Positions 1 to 7,933 of a stretch of DNA of 24,505 bases are shown piece after piece. Each line of letters begins with the position of its first letter. Positions within the stretch are counted from its first letter, which is position 1. Below the pieces are notes generated by a model, which saw only the letters and a program-made list of their open reading frames with translations, was not told the origin of the DNA and ran no database searches. This stretch comes from Methanomassiliicoccaceae archaeon (GTDB lineage: Archaea > Thermoplasmatota > Thermoplasmata > Methanomassiliicoccales > Methanomethylophilaceae): the NCBI GenBank assembly GCA_009786295.1, contig WQTN01000139.1, forward strand, positions 1-24,505, read 5' to 3'. Position numbers and translations under genes: made by a program.

Positions 1-1
1 G

Positions 2-484
2 ATGGCTCAGATCTGCGACCTGTGGTCAAACGAGTCTGTTGAGTACCACCCTGAGTTCGGTGGATCGTCAGTTCAGTGCTGGCTCGGATCCCTTGGATAC
101 GAAGTCGCCCTGATGAACTGCGCCATCGCAACCGGACAGGAGAAGACCCTCAGAGACCTGTACATGATCACGGACAGGACAAGAGGCCCAGAGGGATACA
201 TGCTCGCTTTCGACAACGCATACAAGGTCGGAGAGGCCATTGCCAAAGAAGGCAAAGACATCTACCTCCGTGCGAAAGCCGCAGGAATTACCGCAGCAAA
301 GGTCATAAAGTCTGGATACGACGCAAAGGAACTCCCGCTGACCACAAAGCAGAAGGATGTTCTCGACGCTGTCCTGAAAGAGCTGGAAGGCCTGCCGGAC
401 AACGCAGACAAGTTCAAAGAGTTCTGCGACAAGAAGTACGCGGGAGTCGTTCCCAACTACAACAAGAAGAACTACGGACTCTAA
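2..484 (+). CDS. mtaB: Methanol:corrinoid methyltransferase MtaB, C-terminal part
   Basis: MtaB transfers the methyl group of methanol to the Co(I) corrinoid of MtaC, the first step of methanogenesis from methanol. The gene enters from the left edge; the visible 160 residues are roughly the last third of a protein usually about 460 residues long, so the in-frame ATG at base 2 is internal. The stretch DLWSNESVEYHPEFGG followed by SVQCW, RDLYMITDR, GYMLAFDNAYKVG and IYLRAKAAG, with the ending NYGL, matches what I remember of the C-terminus of Methanosarcina MtaB closely. The zinc-binding residues of the family lie upstream and are not visible. The stop is TAA and an oligo-T terminator follows about 45 bases later. 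No mtaC lies downstream, so it is upstream or elsewhere. Confidence 0.93.
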   Translation: MAQICDLWSNESVEYHPEFGGSSVQCWLGSLGYEVALMNCAIATGQEKTLRDLYMITDRTRGPEGYMLAFDNAYKVGEAIAKEGKDIYLRAKAAGITAAKVIKSGYDAKELPLTTKQKDVLDAVLKELEGLPDNADKFKEFCDKKYAGVVPNYNKKNYGL

Positions 485-528
485 GCCTATAGTTGATCTT
501 GACTTGTTCAAACCTTAAACCTTTTCCC

Positions 529-534
529 TTTTTT
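529..534 (+). terminator. Oligo-T terminator of mtaB
   Basis: A pyrimidine-rich stretch (cttttccctttttt) ending in six T residues lies 45 bases after the mtaB stop. Archaeal RNA polymerase commonly terminates at such T-tracts without needing a hairpin. Confidence 0.6.
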
Positions 535-889
535 CTATATTATTTGAACACAACCCTCTGATGAGGCGCTGTCATAGAGACCTGTTCCAACACACTGCAG
601 CCCAGCTCACAATCCATGAAGCCCGTTCATCAATGGAACGGAAACAGAGGATCATTCCTTTTTATCATTGGTCCTGTGCAGAGAATCCTCATGCAGCATG
701 CATACCAACGAGGCTAACACCTCACAACGCGGACGACAGAGCAATATAACCAGCCCCTCGGTCATCGGAAGATACAGTCTCCAACAGAAACGATAGCAGG
801 ACCAGGAATAAGCACAGACGCTCCGAAACCACCTCTACAAAGCTTCTTTGCGCCAAAACGATCTGCGTGACCGTGGCGTGAAGGTATTG
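535..889. other. Gene-free stretch after mtaB
   Basis: I see no convincing gene here. The only open frame (561-749, 62 codons, rich in His, Cys and Arg) has no ribosome binding site and no recognisable composition. Small hairpins occur, for example CCGTTC/GAACGG at 623-628/636-641 and CCTC/GAGG near 554-565, and CGCCA/TGGCG near 850-880. They may belong to an untranslated or decayed region, but no promoter-to-terminator unit is evident. Confidence 0.4.
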
Positions 890-905
890 TTATAAAAAAA
901 GTAAA
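890..905 (-). terminator. Oligo-T terminator of the NfeD-SPFH operon
   Basis: Read on the minus strand, the sequence after the SPFH stop codon is CTTTACTTTTTTTATAAC, with seven T residues about 20 bases past the stop. This fits T-tract termination in archaea. Confidence 0.55.
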
Positions 906-920
906 GGGTTTGAAAGAAGC

Positions 921-2003
921 TTATGAGCTTCTTGAAATGGAGTTTGCTATATCGGCTGTCTCTGCCAGTTCGGCTGTTGCCGCTCTGTCGGCCCTTGCGA
1001 GCCTGTCTCGGATCTCATCCTCTTTTGGTATGGGGCCGAGTATGTCATCCACATTTCCGAACGCTTTTTCGATGTCCTTGATTGAAGACACCGGCCTGTC
1101 GGGAACATTCGACGCACTGCCGACATATTCTGATATCCCCTCCATGAGTCTTGTGACCTCCATCGGGAAGAATATCTTGGACGATTGGCCCTGACCGACG
1201 CTCTTCATTGTTTCCATGGAAAGCACCGAAAGCGCTTTGGAATCCAATGCGGCAGCGCCGACGGACATGATCCTCAGCCTCTGGGCTTCTCCCTGGCTCT
1301 CAAGTATCAGAGCGACCTTCTTACCTTCGGCCTCAAGCACCATGGACTGCTGGAGACCCTCGGCCTCCAGTATCCTTGATTTCTTTTTGCCTTCAGCCTC
1401 AAGGATGGCAGCCCTTTTGAGACCGTCAGCCTGAAGGATCGCCGCACGCCTTCTTCTTTCGGCGGAGGTCTGCTCTTCCATGGAGTCCTTGACCTTTTTC
1501 GCAGGTTCGACCTCTCTGATCTCCACGCTCTCGACCTTCACTCCCCACTTGTCAGTGTTCTCATCGAGTATGTCCCTGAGCTGAGTGTTGATTCTTTCTC
1601 TGTTAGAAAGTATGCTATCCAACTCCATCTCTCCGATGATCGATCTAAGCGTGGTCTGTGCGAGGTTCATGGTGGCGAACCTGTAATCGACTATCTCAAA
1701 GAATGCGTTCCGGGGGTCCGTGACCTTGATGTAGACAATGGCATCAACGCCCACAGGAGAGTTGTCTCTCGTGATGACCTCTTGTCTCGGGACATCCAAT
1801 ACCTGAGTACGCAGATCCACTTTCACAACATAATTGATCATGGGGCTGACAAAGTTCAATCCCTGGTTCAGGATCCGGATGAACTTTCCGAGCCTCATAT
1901 AGATTCCCTGCTCATACGGCTGAATGATCTTTACGCCGCTCATCATGATAACAATAATGGCAACGGCAATCAGAATCACCAACCCATAAATCCAGTCTTC
2001 CAT
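921..2003 (-). CDS. SPFH/band 7 (stomatin-prohibitin) membrane protein
   Basis: A 360-residue stomatin-like protein. One membrane segment lies at residues 5-23 (WIYGLVILIAVAIIVIMM). The SPFH domain follows, with the typical VKIIQPYEQGIYMRLGKF, GLNFVSPMI, VDLRTQVLDVPRQEVITRDN and VDAIVYIKV. From about residue 185 to 255 a charged helical stretch repeats ILEAEG-type units (AILQADG, AILEAEG, RILEAEG, MVLEAEG, LILESQG), typical of stomatin oligomerisation coils. The last 80 residues are acidic and probably disordered. The gene lies 54 bases downstream of the NfeD-like gene, and an AGGTGA ribosome binding site precedes ATG 2003. Family members organise membrane microdomains and pair with NfeD proteins; the client of this pair is unknown. 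Confidence 0.92.
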   Translation of the reverse strand: MEDWIYGLVILIAVAIIVIMMSGVKIIQPYEQGIYMRLGKFIRILNQGLNFVSPMINYVVKVDLRTQVLDVPRQEVITRDNSPVGVDAIVYIKVTDPRNAFFEIVDYRFATMNLAQTTLRSIIGEMELDSILSNRERINTQLRDILDENTDKWGVKVESVEIREVEPAKKVKDSMEEQTSAERRRRAAILQADGLKRAAILEAEGKKKSRILEAEGLQQSMVLEAEGKKVALILESQGEAQRLRIMSVGAAALDSKALSVLSMETMKSVGQGQSSKIFFPMEVTRLMEGISEYVGSASNVPDRPVSSIKDIEKAFGNVDDILGPIPKEDEIRDRLARADRAATAELAETADIANSISRSS

Positions 2004-2057
2004 AGTTTCACCTGAAGGTATATAGGGAAGTGAATATAAAAAACAAGTTAGTAGGGC

Positions 2058-2510
2058 TCAAAGACCTTTTTGCCTGACCTTTACGTGAACGCCTTCCGCA
2101 TCATAAACGACGACCTCTGTTCCGGCCGCGATTGGGTCCTCAGATGTCGCGCTCCAGCTGTCTGAACCAATCTTGACCTTGCCTTTGAGGTTTCCGGGCT
2201 TTACATCAGATGTCACAAGCCCCTCTCTTCCGATCAGAGAGGTTGCCACCGTCGTTGTCGGAGGTTCCGGTTTGGCAAGCAGCTGATAGCCCTTGAAAGT
2301 GATGGCTGTGACCACGAGCGTGACAACGATCGCTGCCAATGCCAGAAGATACCATTTATCAAGGATCCCGTCGACGAAATAGATAAGCAGTCCCATCACT
2401 ACAAGAACTGCTCCGGGCACTACCGCAAAGAATCCCGGCGTCAGAGCCTCTATTATCAGTAAAATGAGTCCGAGTACCATGAGGATTATTGCTATTGTTA
2501 CCGGGTCCAT
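2058..2510 (-). CDS. NfeD-like membrane protein (short, protease-less form)
   Basis: About 150 residues: four closely spaced hydrophobic segments within roughly residues 5-85 (including IAIILMVLGLILLIIEA, FAVVPGAVLVVMGLLIYFV and YLLALAAIVVTLVVTAI), then a soluble beta-rich domain (LIGREGLVTSDVKPG, GKVKIGSDSWSA, AAGTEVVVYDAEGVHVKV) typical of the NfeD OB-fold. The ClpP-like serine protease domain of long NfeD proteins is absent, as is usual for the short form encoded beside stomatins. I place the start at ATG 2510 rather than the longer frame from 2567, because a TATA-like sequence (GTTTTATAG) at about 2531-2539 would lie inside the longer reading frame. It forms an operon with the downstream SPFH gene and probably anchors or modulates that complex. 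Confidence 0.88.
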   Translation of the reverse strand: MDPVTIAIILMVLGLILLIIEALTPGFFAVVPGAVLVVMGLLIYFVDGILDKWYLLALAAIVVTLVVTAITFKGYQLLAKPEPPTTTVATSLIGREGLVTSDVKPGNLKGKVKIGSDSWSATSEDPIAAGTEVVVYDAEGVHVKVRQKGL

Positions 2511-2596
2511 GCTCAGGTATTGGAATATAAGACTATAAAACTGTTGAAAGGTCCAACGAAACAGCACACCTCATAACGGCATAAATGGAATAATAA

Positions 2597-2673
2597 TGGT
2601 GGACAGGGCGAGATTCGAACTCGCGGCTTCTGCCTTGCGAAGGCAGCGATCTACCGGGCTGATCTACCTGCCC
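2597..2673 (-). tRNA. tRNA-Ala (anticodon CGC), CCA encoded
   Basis: The minus strand folds into a full cloverleaf: acceptor GGGCAGG/CCTGTCC, D stem GATC/GATC, anticodon stem CTGCC/GGCAG with loop TTCGCAA, five-base variable loop, and T stem GCGAG/CTCGC with loop TTCGAAT. The anticodon CGC reads alanine codon GCG. The third acceptor pair is G3:U70, the main identity element of alanine tRNA, which supports the call independently. Discriminator A is at 2600, and CCA is encoded at 2597-2599. No intron is present. A TATA-like CTTTATATC lies about 30 bases upstream (near 2700-2710). Confidence 0.97.
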
Positions 2674-2784
2674 ATATGGGTAGATGTCCATTGTCACATG
2701 GGATATAAAGTTTTCATATATGAGCTTGGAAAATGACGGCATTTATTTATTAAGAAAAGTTCCTCAATTAATCTAGAGTTAAAA

Positions 2785-3060
2785 ATGAACGAGATTCCCA
2801 TATGTCAAAGCTGCGGAATGCCCATGGAGAACAATGAAATGAAGGGCACGAACATCGACGGAAGCAGATCCGACGATTATTGTGTATATTGCTTCGCGAA
2901 CGGCATTTTCACTAAAGAAATGACAATGGATGAGATGATAAGCTTAAACATTCAATATCTGGATGTGTGGATCGACAGCACCGGTGTCGAGATGACCGAG
3001 AAGGAAGCGATCGAGCAGTTGAGGCTGTTCCTCCTGACACTGAAAAAATGGAAATGCTGA
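2785..3060 (+). CDS. Small zinc-ribbon protein (zinc ribbon 2 type)
   Basis: A 91-residue protein beginning with a CxxC pair (CQSCGMPM, residues 7-14) and a second CxxC pair (DYCVYCFANG, near residues 33-36), followed by FTKEMTMDEMI. This is the arrangement of the putative zinc-ribbon family in which CxxCGMPM and YCxYCxxxGxF are conserved. The function of the family is unknown; the cysteines should bind one zinc ion. A TATA-like sequence (TTTATTTATTAAG, about 2741-2753) sits 30-40 bases before the ATG, so the leader is very short. The gene converges on the minus-strand operon ending at 3090. Confidence 0.85.
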   Translation: MNEIPICQSCGMPMENNEMKGTNIDGSRSDDYCVYCFANGIFTKEMTMDEMISLNIQYLDVWIDSTGVEMTEKEAIEQLRLFLLTLKKWKC

Positions 3061-3089
3061 ACTCATAAGAAAGAGCATGTCATCGGACA

Positions 3090-3506
3090 TCAATAGCCCA
3101 ATTCTTTCAGCGTCTCTGCTGCATTTGAGACCGCTTTCGCACAAAGGGTTCCGAAAAGATCTTCATTCATCGCTTTTGCTCTTCCCTCAGGCGTAAAGAT
3201 ATCGCACCCCATGATGCTCCGGCAGACGATCTCTCCGTTCTTCTCTTTGAAATGCTCTATGAATTCTTCTGTTTTTGAATTGCAGATGTCGCTTGAGTCG
3301 CCGTATTTCATGCCTATAACCAATATCGCTCCGGACACCGCTCCGCATATCTCTGCACAACGCGAACCGCTGTTCAGTCCGCATGATATTCTGAGGGCGA
3401 CATCTTTATCCAATCCATATTTTTCACAGAACGCCCCTAGCACGGCCTGGGAACAGTACCGCCCCTCGCCGAACAATTTTGATGCTTCTTTCGTTTCGTC
3501 AGTCAT
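3090..3506 (-). CDS. C_GCAxxG_C_C family Cys-rich protein
   Basis: A 138-residue protein from ATG 3506, preceded by a GGGAG ribosome binding site about 10 bases upstream; the open frame extends to 3551 but that extension would overlap the gene before it. The motif GRYCSQAVLGAFCEKYG, then CGLNSGSRCAEICGAVSGA, matches the family named for its C...GCAxxG...C...C pattern (here RCAEICGAVSGA), and C-RSIMGCDI lies near residue 95. Members are small, Cys-rich, probably redox-active or metal-binding proteins, often predicted to be split-Soret-like or iron-sulfur related, but no reaction is established. It is the last gene of the purB operon. Confidence 0.85.
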   Translation of the reverse strand: MTDETKEASKLFGEGRYCSQAVLGAFCEKYGLDKDVALRISCGLNSGSRCAEICGAVSGAILVIGMKYGDSSDICNSKTEEFIEHFKEKNGEIVCRSIMGCDIFTPEGRAKAMNEDLFGTLCAKAVSNAAETLKELGY

Positions 3507-3534
3507 AATGAATATTCTCCCAGGCAGTAGGAGA

Positions 3535-3717
3535 TCACTCTGTATCTTCATCCTTCACATACTGCGTGGCCCACCCCATTGCCGCTGCAATAGGTATGAA
3601 GATGAGATAGGCCAAACTGTTGTTGATGGAGTATGTTGCCACGAATAACGCAACACCGACTACGACACCGATAATTGCGCCGTATTTCATATGGGCTTTT
3701 TTTTTCTCGGAGACCAT
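3535..3717 (-). CDS. Small membrane protein, about 60 residues
   Basis: A short basic N-terminus (MVSEKKKAHMKYG) is followed by two hydrophobic segments (AIIGVVVGVALFVATYSI and AYLIFIPIAAAMGWATQYV) and an acidic tail. I choose ATG 3717 because a GGTG ribosome binding site precedes it at normal spacing; a GTG at 3723 overlapping the purB stop is the alternative. It sits between purB and the Cys-rich gene with almost no gap, so it is cotranscribed. No family recognised. Confidence 0.7.
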   Translation of the reverse strand: MVSEKKKAHMKYGAIIGVVVGVALFVATYSINNSLAYLIFIPIAAAMGWATQYVKDEDTE

Positions 3718-3719
3718 GA

Positions 3720-5087
3720 TCACACCTTTCGTCCAAGTATCTCTTCTGCAGCGGAGACCATCTTGTCCACGATCGCTCCTGCATCGCCGGTGTAGTTCGC
3801 CGGATCCATGAGACTGGTAAGCTCATCACGAGATATGACGCTCTTAACGTCACCGCTTCTCAGCAGGGCATCCTTCAGGCCGATGCCTTCTTTTATGGCG
3901 GTCATGGATGCCGCCCTGACGATCTCATGGGCATCCTGTCTGCCGATGCCTTTCTCCACAAGCCTTATCATCACCGGTTCGGCCATTATAAGGCCCTGAG
4001 ACATCTCTATGTTCTTCAGCATCATGTCGCTGTTTATCTCCAATCCGGAGAATACTTTGGTCATCCTCATGATCATCTCATCCAGAAGTATGAATGCATG
4101 AGGGATCGTGAATCTCTCTGCAGAGGAGTTCGAAAGGTCCCTTTCGTGCCAAAGCACTTGATTCTCGAAGGTTGGTACGACGAATCCCCTTACGATCCTC
4201 GCCAATCCGGTAATGTTCTCTGAGCTCATAGGGTTCCTTTTCTGGGCCATGGTCGAACTTCCGACCTGTTTGTCCGAATCGAATGACTCGGATGCCTCTC
4301 CTATCTCCGATCTCTGGAGATTCCTTATCTCGGTGGCGTATCTTTCAAGAGATGTAGCGATGTTCGCCAAGAGGCATATGAGCTCTGTGTATCTGTCGCG
4401 CCCCACTACCTGCGTCGCAGCAGGCTCATATGTGAGGCAGAGGTCCTGCATCACCTGTATCTGTATCTTACTGAAGTTCTTTCCGAAGGCGGCACCGGTA
4501 CCGACCGCGCCCGCCATTTTTCCGGCGCATGCGCGAGGCATGATCTCGAACAGCCTTTCTTTGTGTCTGAGGACCTCTGCGATATACCCTGCGATTTTGA
4601 AACCGAACGTTATCGGTATCGCGAACTGCGCATGGGTCCTTCCCACCTCCAGCGTGTTCCTCTCTTTTTTGGCGGTCTTAGCTAAGGTGTACAGCAATTC
4701 GTCCAGGCCCTCATCTATCATGACAAGTGCTTCTTTCATCTGAAGGGCAGTGGCGGTGTCGAGGATATCGTTGGACGTTGCTCCGAGGTGGATGTGTTTC
4801 CCGGCATCCCCTTTGCACTGTTCAGTCATTGCCTTGATCATTGCCATCGTGTCATGGTTGGTCTCTTTCTCAATCTCTTTGATCCTTTCAATTTTGACTA
4901 TGCCGGGCGATGCCACTCTGGCGATCTCCGCTGCATCGCTTTTGCTGATGGTGCCCACGGACGCATGCGCTTTCGCAAGAGCGGCTTCAACTTGCATCAG
5001 GTATAGGAAGCGGCTTTCTTCAGAGAAGATAGCTTTCATCTCACTGCGGCCGTACCTGTAGTCGAGAGGACATATAGAGCCTTCCAT
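3720..5087 (-). CDS. purB: Adenylosuccinate lyase
   Basis: PurB cleaves fumarate from SAICAR and from adenylosuccinate in purine synthesis. The 455-residue length is normal. Fumarase/lyase superfamily landmarks are present: HLGATSNDILDTA near residue 100, GRTHAQ (catalytic His) near 150, and the signature loop GSSTMAQKRNP near 276-286, in which the usual SxxMPxKxNP has Ala for Pro, as in many PurB proteins. The N-terminus MEGSICPLDYRYGRSEMK is typical of archaeal and Bacillus-type PurB. A TATA-like TTATAAATA lies about 30 bases upstream on the minus strand. It heads a three-gene operon with the small membrane protein and the Cys-rich protein, neither known to act in purine synthesis. Confidence 0.96.
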   Translation of the reverse strand: MEGSICPLDYRYGRSEMKAIFSEESRFLYLMQVEAALAKAHASVGTISKSDAAEIARVASPGIVKIERIKEIEKETNHDTMAMIKAMTEQCKGDAGKHIHLGATSNDILDTATALQMKEALVMIDEGLDELLYTLAKTAKKERNTLEVGRTHAQFAIPITFGFKIAGYIAEVLRHKERLFEIMPRACAGKMAGAVGTGAAFGKNFSKIQIQVMQDLCLTYEPAATQVVGRDRYTELICLLANIATSLERYATEIRNLQRSEIGEASESFDSDKQVGSSTMAQKRNPMSSENITGLARIVRGFVVPTFENQVLWHERDLSNSSAERFTIPHAFILLDEMIMRMTKVFSGLEINSDMMLKNIEMSQGLIMAEPVMIRLVEKGIGRQDAHEIVRAASMTAIKEGIGLKDALLRSGDVKSVISRDELTSLMDPANYTGDAGAIVDKMVSAAEEILGRKV

Positions 5088-5284
5088 GTTGTATCAAAAG
5101 TTGGATTGAATGGAGTTATTTATAATGTGTGTAAAAAAAGGAACTCCGGATGCATACAACAGGCATGATTTTTCAGAACGCACAGAGCATTCGTTAAAAA
5201 GAGATGCGTTTTCACCCAAAATAAACTAAAATTAGACACGTCGCGGTTCATTATGCGGGTGTAGAAAGTCTTATAAATGATACC

Positions 5285-5294
5285 CTTTATATAG
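5285..5294 (+). promoter_or_regulatory. TATA box of the coiled-coil gene
   Basis: The sequence cctttatatagc contains an archaeal box A. Transcription would begin near 5311-5315, giving a short leader before ATG 5353 (or 5323). Confidence 0.5.
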
Positions 5295-5352
5295 CGCCTG
5301 AAAGTGGGTCATACTTTTGCTTATGACCAAGTCGAACGAACGAGTGATATTT

Positions 5353-6360
5353 ATGGATGAATTTGTGGAGGAAACACAGCAAGTTGATTCTCAGGAAGCA
5401 CAGGAGTCGACATCAGAGAATGTCGACGCTCTTGAAGAACAGGAACCAAAGGTCGAAGAGTCATCTGAGGAAGAGAAGCAGATGTCCGCAGAAGAACTTG
5501 TCGATCTTGAACAAAAACGCAGCATTCTTAACAATGATGCAGAAAGGCACAGGCGCCTTAGGGACGAACTGAACAACCAGACCAAAGAGTGGAAATCAAA
5601 GAGAGATTCTCTTAACACCAAGGTCCGCGAGCTTGTGGACGAGGCTGGTAAATGCAGAGAAGAGCGTGACTCTTTTAACCAGAAGGTAAGAGAGACCAAG
5701 GTCATAAGGGATGAACGCAACCAGAAGGTTACCGCTCTGAAAGATCAGATAGCTCAGATGAAGCCCGAAAGGCATGTTGAAGATAAGAATGAGGTACCTG
5801 TCAAACAGCTCAAGAGGCAACTTCAGGAACTGGAGTACACCCAACAGACGAAATCTCTCGGCAAGGACAAAGAGAACGAGATCGTCAAACAGATATCCGT
5901 AATCGCAAGACAAATACAAGAAAGAGAGAAATCCTTTGAGCAGAACGGGGAGATCAAAGAGGTCATCCTACAGCTCAAGGAAGCAAAGATCCAGGCAGAG
6001 ACCGCACACCGCCAGGTGTCCGAGTACGCAGAAGCGGCACAGTCATCACACGATAAGATGATGAAACTGTATGAGGAAGCAGACGCGCTCAGGAAAGAAG
6101 CGGATGCCGCGCAGGCAAAGTTCATCGAATGCAAACAGGCCGCAGACGAAGAACACAAAAAGCACATCGAGCAGATCAAATCGGTTCATGAAATGGACAA
6201 AGATGTTGCCGGAATGAAGAGCAAGAAGACCGCCGCCAAGAGGAAGAAAGTGGACAATGAGTCCAAGAAAGAGGCGAAGGAGATTTTCGAGCGTTTCAAG
6301 GCCGGAGAGAAGCTCAGCACAGACAACCTGATGGCTCTTCAGAAATCAGGTTATCTCTGA
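5353..6360 (+). CDS. COG1340-type archaeal coiled-coil protein
   Basis: A 335-residue, highly charged protein with no membrane segment. The first 50 residues are acidic (EETQQVDSQEAQEST and similar). From about residue 55 to 300 it is almost continuous coiled coil with repeated RDELNNQ, KRDSLNTKV, ERDSFNQKV, IRDERNQKV units, the pattern of the archaeal coiled-coil family COG1340. It ends in the conserved tail KEIFERFKAGEKLSTDNLM followed by ALQKSGYL. The function is unknown; an ATPase-like or SMC-like role is sometimes assumed because of the coil, but there is no nucleotide-binding motif here. I prefer ATG 5353 (GAGTGAT just upstream); ATG 5323 and TTG 5317 are alternatives. It is transcribed alone, with its own TATA box and hairpin terminator. 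Confidence 0.85.
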   Translation: MDEFVEETQQVDSQEAQESTSENVDALEEQEPKVEESSEEEKQMSAEELVDLEQKRSILNNDAERHRRLRDELNNQTKEWKSKRDSLNTKVRELVDEAGKCREERDSFNQKVRETKVIRDERNQKVTALKDQIAQMKPERHVEDKNEVPVKQLKRQLQELEYTQQTKSLGKDKENEIVKQISVIARQIQEREKSFEQNGEIKEVILQLKEAKIQAETAHRQVSEYAEAAQSSHDKMMKLYEEADALRKEADAAQAKFIECKQAADEEHKKHIEQIKSVHEMDKDVAGMKSKKTAAKRKKVDNESKKEAKEIFERFKAGEKLSTDNLMALQKSGYL

Positions 6361-6363
6361 TAT

Positions 6364-6399
6364 CCTCTGCATTTTTGCAGAGGGCAAAAACCTTTTTTT
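6364..6399 (+). terminator. Hairpin plus T-tract terminator
   Basis: Perfect 8-bp hairpin CCTCTGCA/TGCAGAGG (6364-6371 and 6376-6383, loop TTTT), followed by a run of seven T at 6393-6399, right after the coiled-coil stop. Confidence 0.8.
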
Positions 6400-6429
6400 A
6401 ACACATTTCATAATTCTATATAGAAAACG

Positions 6430-6437
6430 TTTATATA
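6430..6437 (+). promoter_or_regulatory. Strong TATA box (TTTATATA)
   Basis: A consensus archaeal box A with an A-rich BRE-like region before it (agaaaac). It predicts a transcription start near 6455-6461, which is exactly where a stable stem begins, 115 bases before ffh. Confidence 0.65.
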
Positions 6438-6453
6438 GCTTCTCCACCAATAG

Positions 6454-6530
6454 GTGCATACGGGGAAAAAGGCCGGCTCTGTAGAGTGCATCCCATCCCT
6501 TCTGACTGGTCGGCCTGTTCCCGCACTTTT
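6454..6530 (+). ncRNA. Probable small structured RNA upstream of ffh
   Basis: Between a consensus TATA box and a T-run (6527-6530) lies a sequence that closes into one long imperfect stem: GTGC 6454-6457 with GCAC 6523-6526, GGGAA 6463-6467 with TTCCC 6518-6522, and AGGCCG 6470-6475 with CGGCCT 6511-6516. The terminal loop is about 35 bases and can hold CTC/GAG (6477-6479/6484-6486). It has no open frame. It is not a tRNA, and I do not recognise SRP RNA helix 8 or a known riboswitch in it. It could be a free small RNA or a structured leader of ffh; the T-run and a second TATA-like sequence (tactatatt, near 6533-6541) favour a separate RNA. Confidence 0.55.
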
Positions 6531-6576
6531 ATTACTATATTCTAAATATCATTGAAACAATTGCAGGAATGATCTC

Positions 6577-7929
6577 ATGGTTCTGGAAGGATTGGGAAAA
6601 TCGCTTAGGGACGTAATAGCGCACATAGGAAGCTCTTCAGTCGTTGATGAAGACCTCGTCAGAGAGATATCGAAAGAGCTCCAGCGGGCGCTGTTACAGG
6701 CGGATGTCAATGTCCAGCTTGTTCTGGAGATCACCAACAGAATCCAGGAACGCGCTCTGAACGAGAAGCCCCCTGCAGGAAAGAGCTCTAAAGATCATGT
6801 AATAAGCATAATCTACAAAGAAATGGTGTCCCTCCTCGACAACGGCGAAGGACTGGCCCTGAAGCCGCAGACCATAATGATGGTCGGTCTATACGGTCAG
6901 GGTAAGACCACCACAGCAGGGAAGCTTGCTTTGTTCCTTTCGAAAAAAGGGTTCAGTGTAGGGCTGGTCGGCGCTGACGTTTACAGGCCTGGCGCGTTGG
7001 ACCAACTTCAGCAGCTCGGGGCGAAGATAAACGTAGAGGTCTACGGAGAACCCGGGAACAAGAATGCGGCAGAGATCGTGAGGAACGGCAAGGCGAAGTT
7101 CTCCGATAAGAAGATAGTGATCATTGATACATCCGGGCGCCATGCGCTGGAAGATGACCTCATACAGGAACTGAAGGACATCGCGGAAGCGTCGAAACCG
7201 GACGAAAGGGTGCTTGTTCTCGATTCGCAGGTCGGACAGCAGGCCGGCCCGCAGGCAGACGCGTTCAACAAAGCTGTCGGCGTCACCGGGGTCATACTTA
7301 CAAAGATGGACGGTACCGCAAAAGGAGGCGGCGCCCTTTCCGCAGTGGCAAGGACAGACGCCAGAATAATATTCATTGGCACAGGCGAGCATATACGCGA
7401 CTTCGAGCCGTTCAATGCAGACAGATTCATCTCGAGACTGCTGGGAATGGGCGATCTGGCCTCTTTGGTCCAAATGGCAAAGGACGAGATCGACGACAAT
7501 GAGGCCATGGAGCAATTGGCAAGGAACATGATGTCAGGAAGGTTCACGCTGACGGACATGTATCAGCAAATGGCGGCCGTGAACAAAATGGGGCCTCTTC
7601 AGAAGGTCATGTCCATGATACCGGGGTTCAGCAACATGGAGGGCAAGATAGATTACGTGGAATCTCAAAAACGGCTCGCGATGTACAAGGTCATAATGGA
7701 CTCCATGACAAAAGAGGAAAAGGACGAACCCAATCTGATAAAAGGCAAACGGATAGAAAGGGTCGCGTTGGGCGCGGGGGTATCCCCGCATGATGTGAGA
7801 GGATTGCTCAAACAGTATAACCACAGCAAGAAAATGATGAGTTCAATCGGCAAAGACCGCAAGATGCGCAAACAACTGATGAAACAAATGGGCAATATGG
7901 ATCTGGACAGCCTACAGGACCCGCAGTGA
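6577..7929 (+). CDS. ffh: Signal recognition particle protein SRP54
   Basis: SRP54 is the GTPase that binds signal peptides on ribosomes and SRP RNA and delivers them to FtsY at the membrane. The 450-residue length is normal. The N domain holds ALLQADVNVQLV (near 39-50). The G domain holds the P-loop GLYGQGKTTTAGKL (from 104), DTSGRH (near 185), DSQVGQQAGPQA and TKMDGTAKGGGALS. The M domain holds GRFTLTDMYQQMAAVNKMGP followed by LQKVMSMIPG, and ends in a Met-rich tail (MMSSIGKDRKMRKQLMKQMG). AGGA lies a short distance before ATG 6577. trmY follows four bases after the stop, so they are cotranscribed. Confidence 0.97.
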   Translation: MVLEGLGKSLRDVIAHIGSSSVVDEDLVREISKELQRALLQADVNVQLVLEITNRIQERALNEKPPAGKSSKDHVISIIYKEMVSLLDNGEGLALKPQTIMMVGLYGQGKTTTAGKLALFLSKKGFSVGLVGADVYRPGALDQLQQLGAKINVEVYGEPGNKNAAEIVRNGKAKFSDKKIVIIDTSGRHALEDDLIQELKDIAEASKPDERVLVLDSQVGQQAGPQADAFNKAVGVTGVILTKMDGTAKGGGALSAVARTDARIIFIGTGEHIRDFEPFNADRFISRLLGMGDLASLVQMAKDEIDDNEAMEQLARNMMSGRFTLTDMYQQMAAVNKMGPLQKVMSMIPGFSNMEGKIDYVESQKRLAMYKVIMDSMTKEEKDEPNLIKGKRIERVALGAGVSPHDVRGLLKQYNHSKKMMSSIGKDRKMRKQLMKQMGNMDLDSLQDPQ

Positions 7930-7933
7930 TCCG

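Noticed and set aside
561..749. Open frame of 62 codons after mtaB
   Set aside because: No ribosome binding site, promoter or plausible protein composition; rich in His, Arg and Cys as expected for a random frame.
2533..2742. 69-codon minus-strand frame
   Set aside because: It runs through the tRNA-Ala gene.
6454..6530. Possible tRNA-Pyl or SRP RNA
   Set aside because: No cloverleaf and no CTA anticodon; no SRP helix 8 motif and far too short for archaeal 7S RNA.
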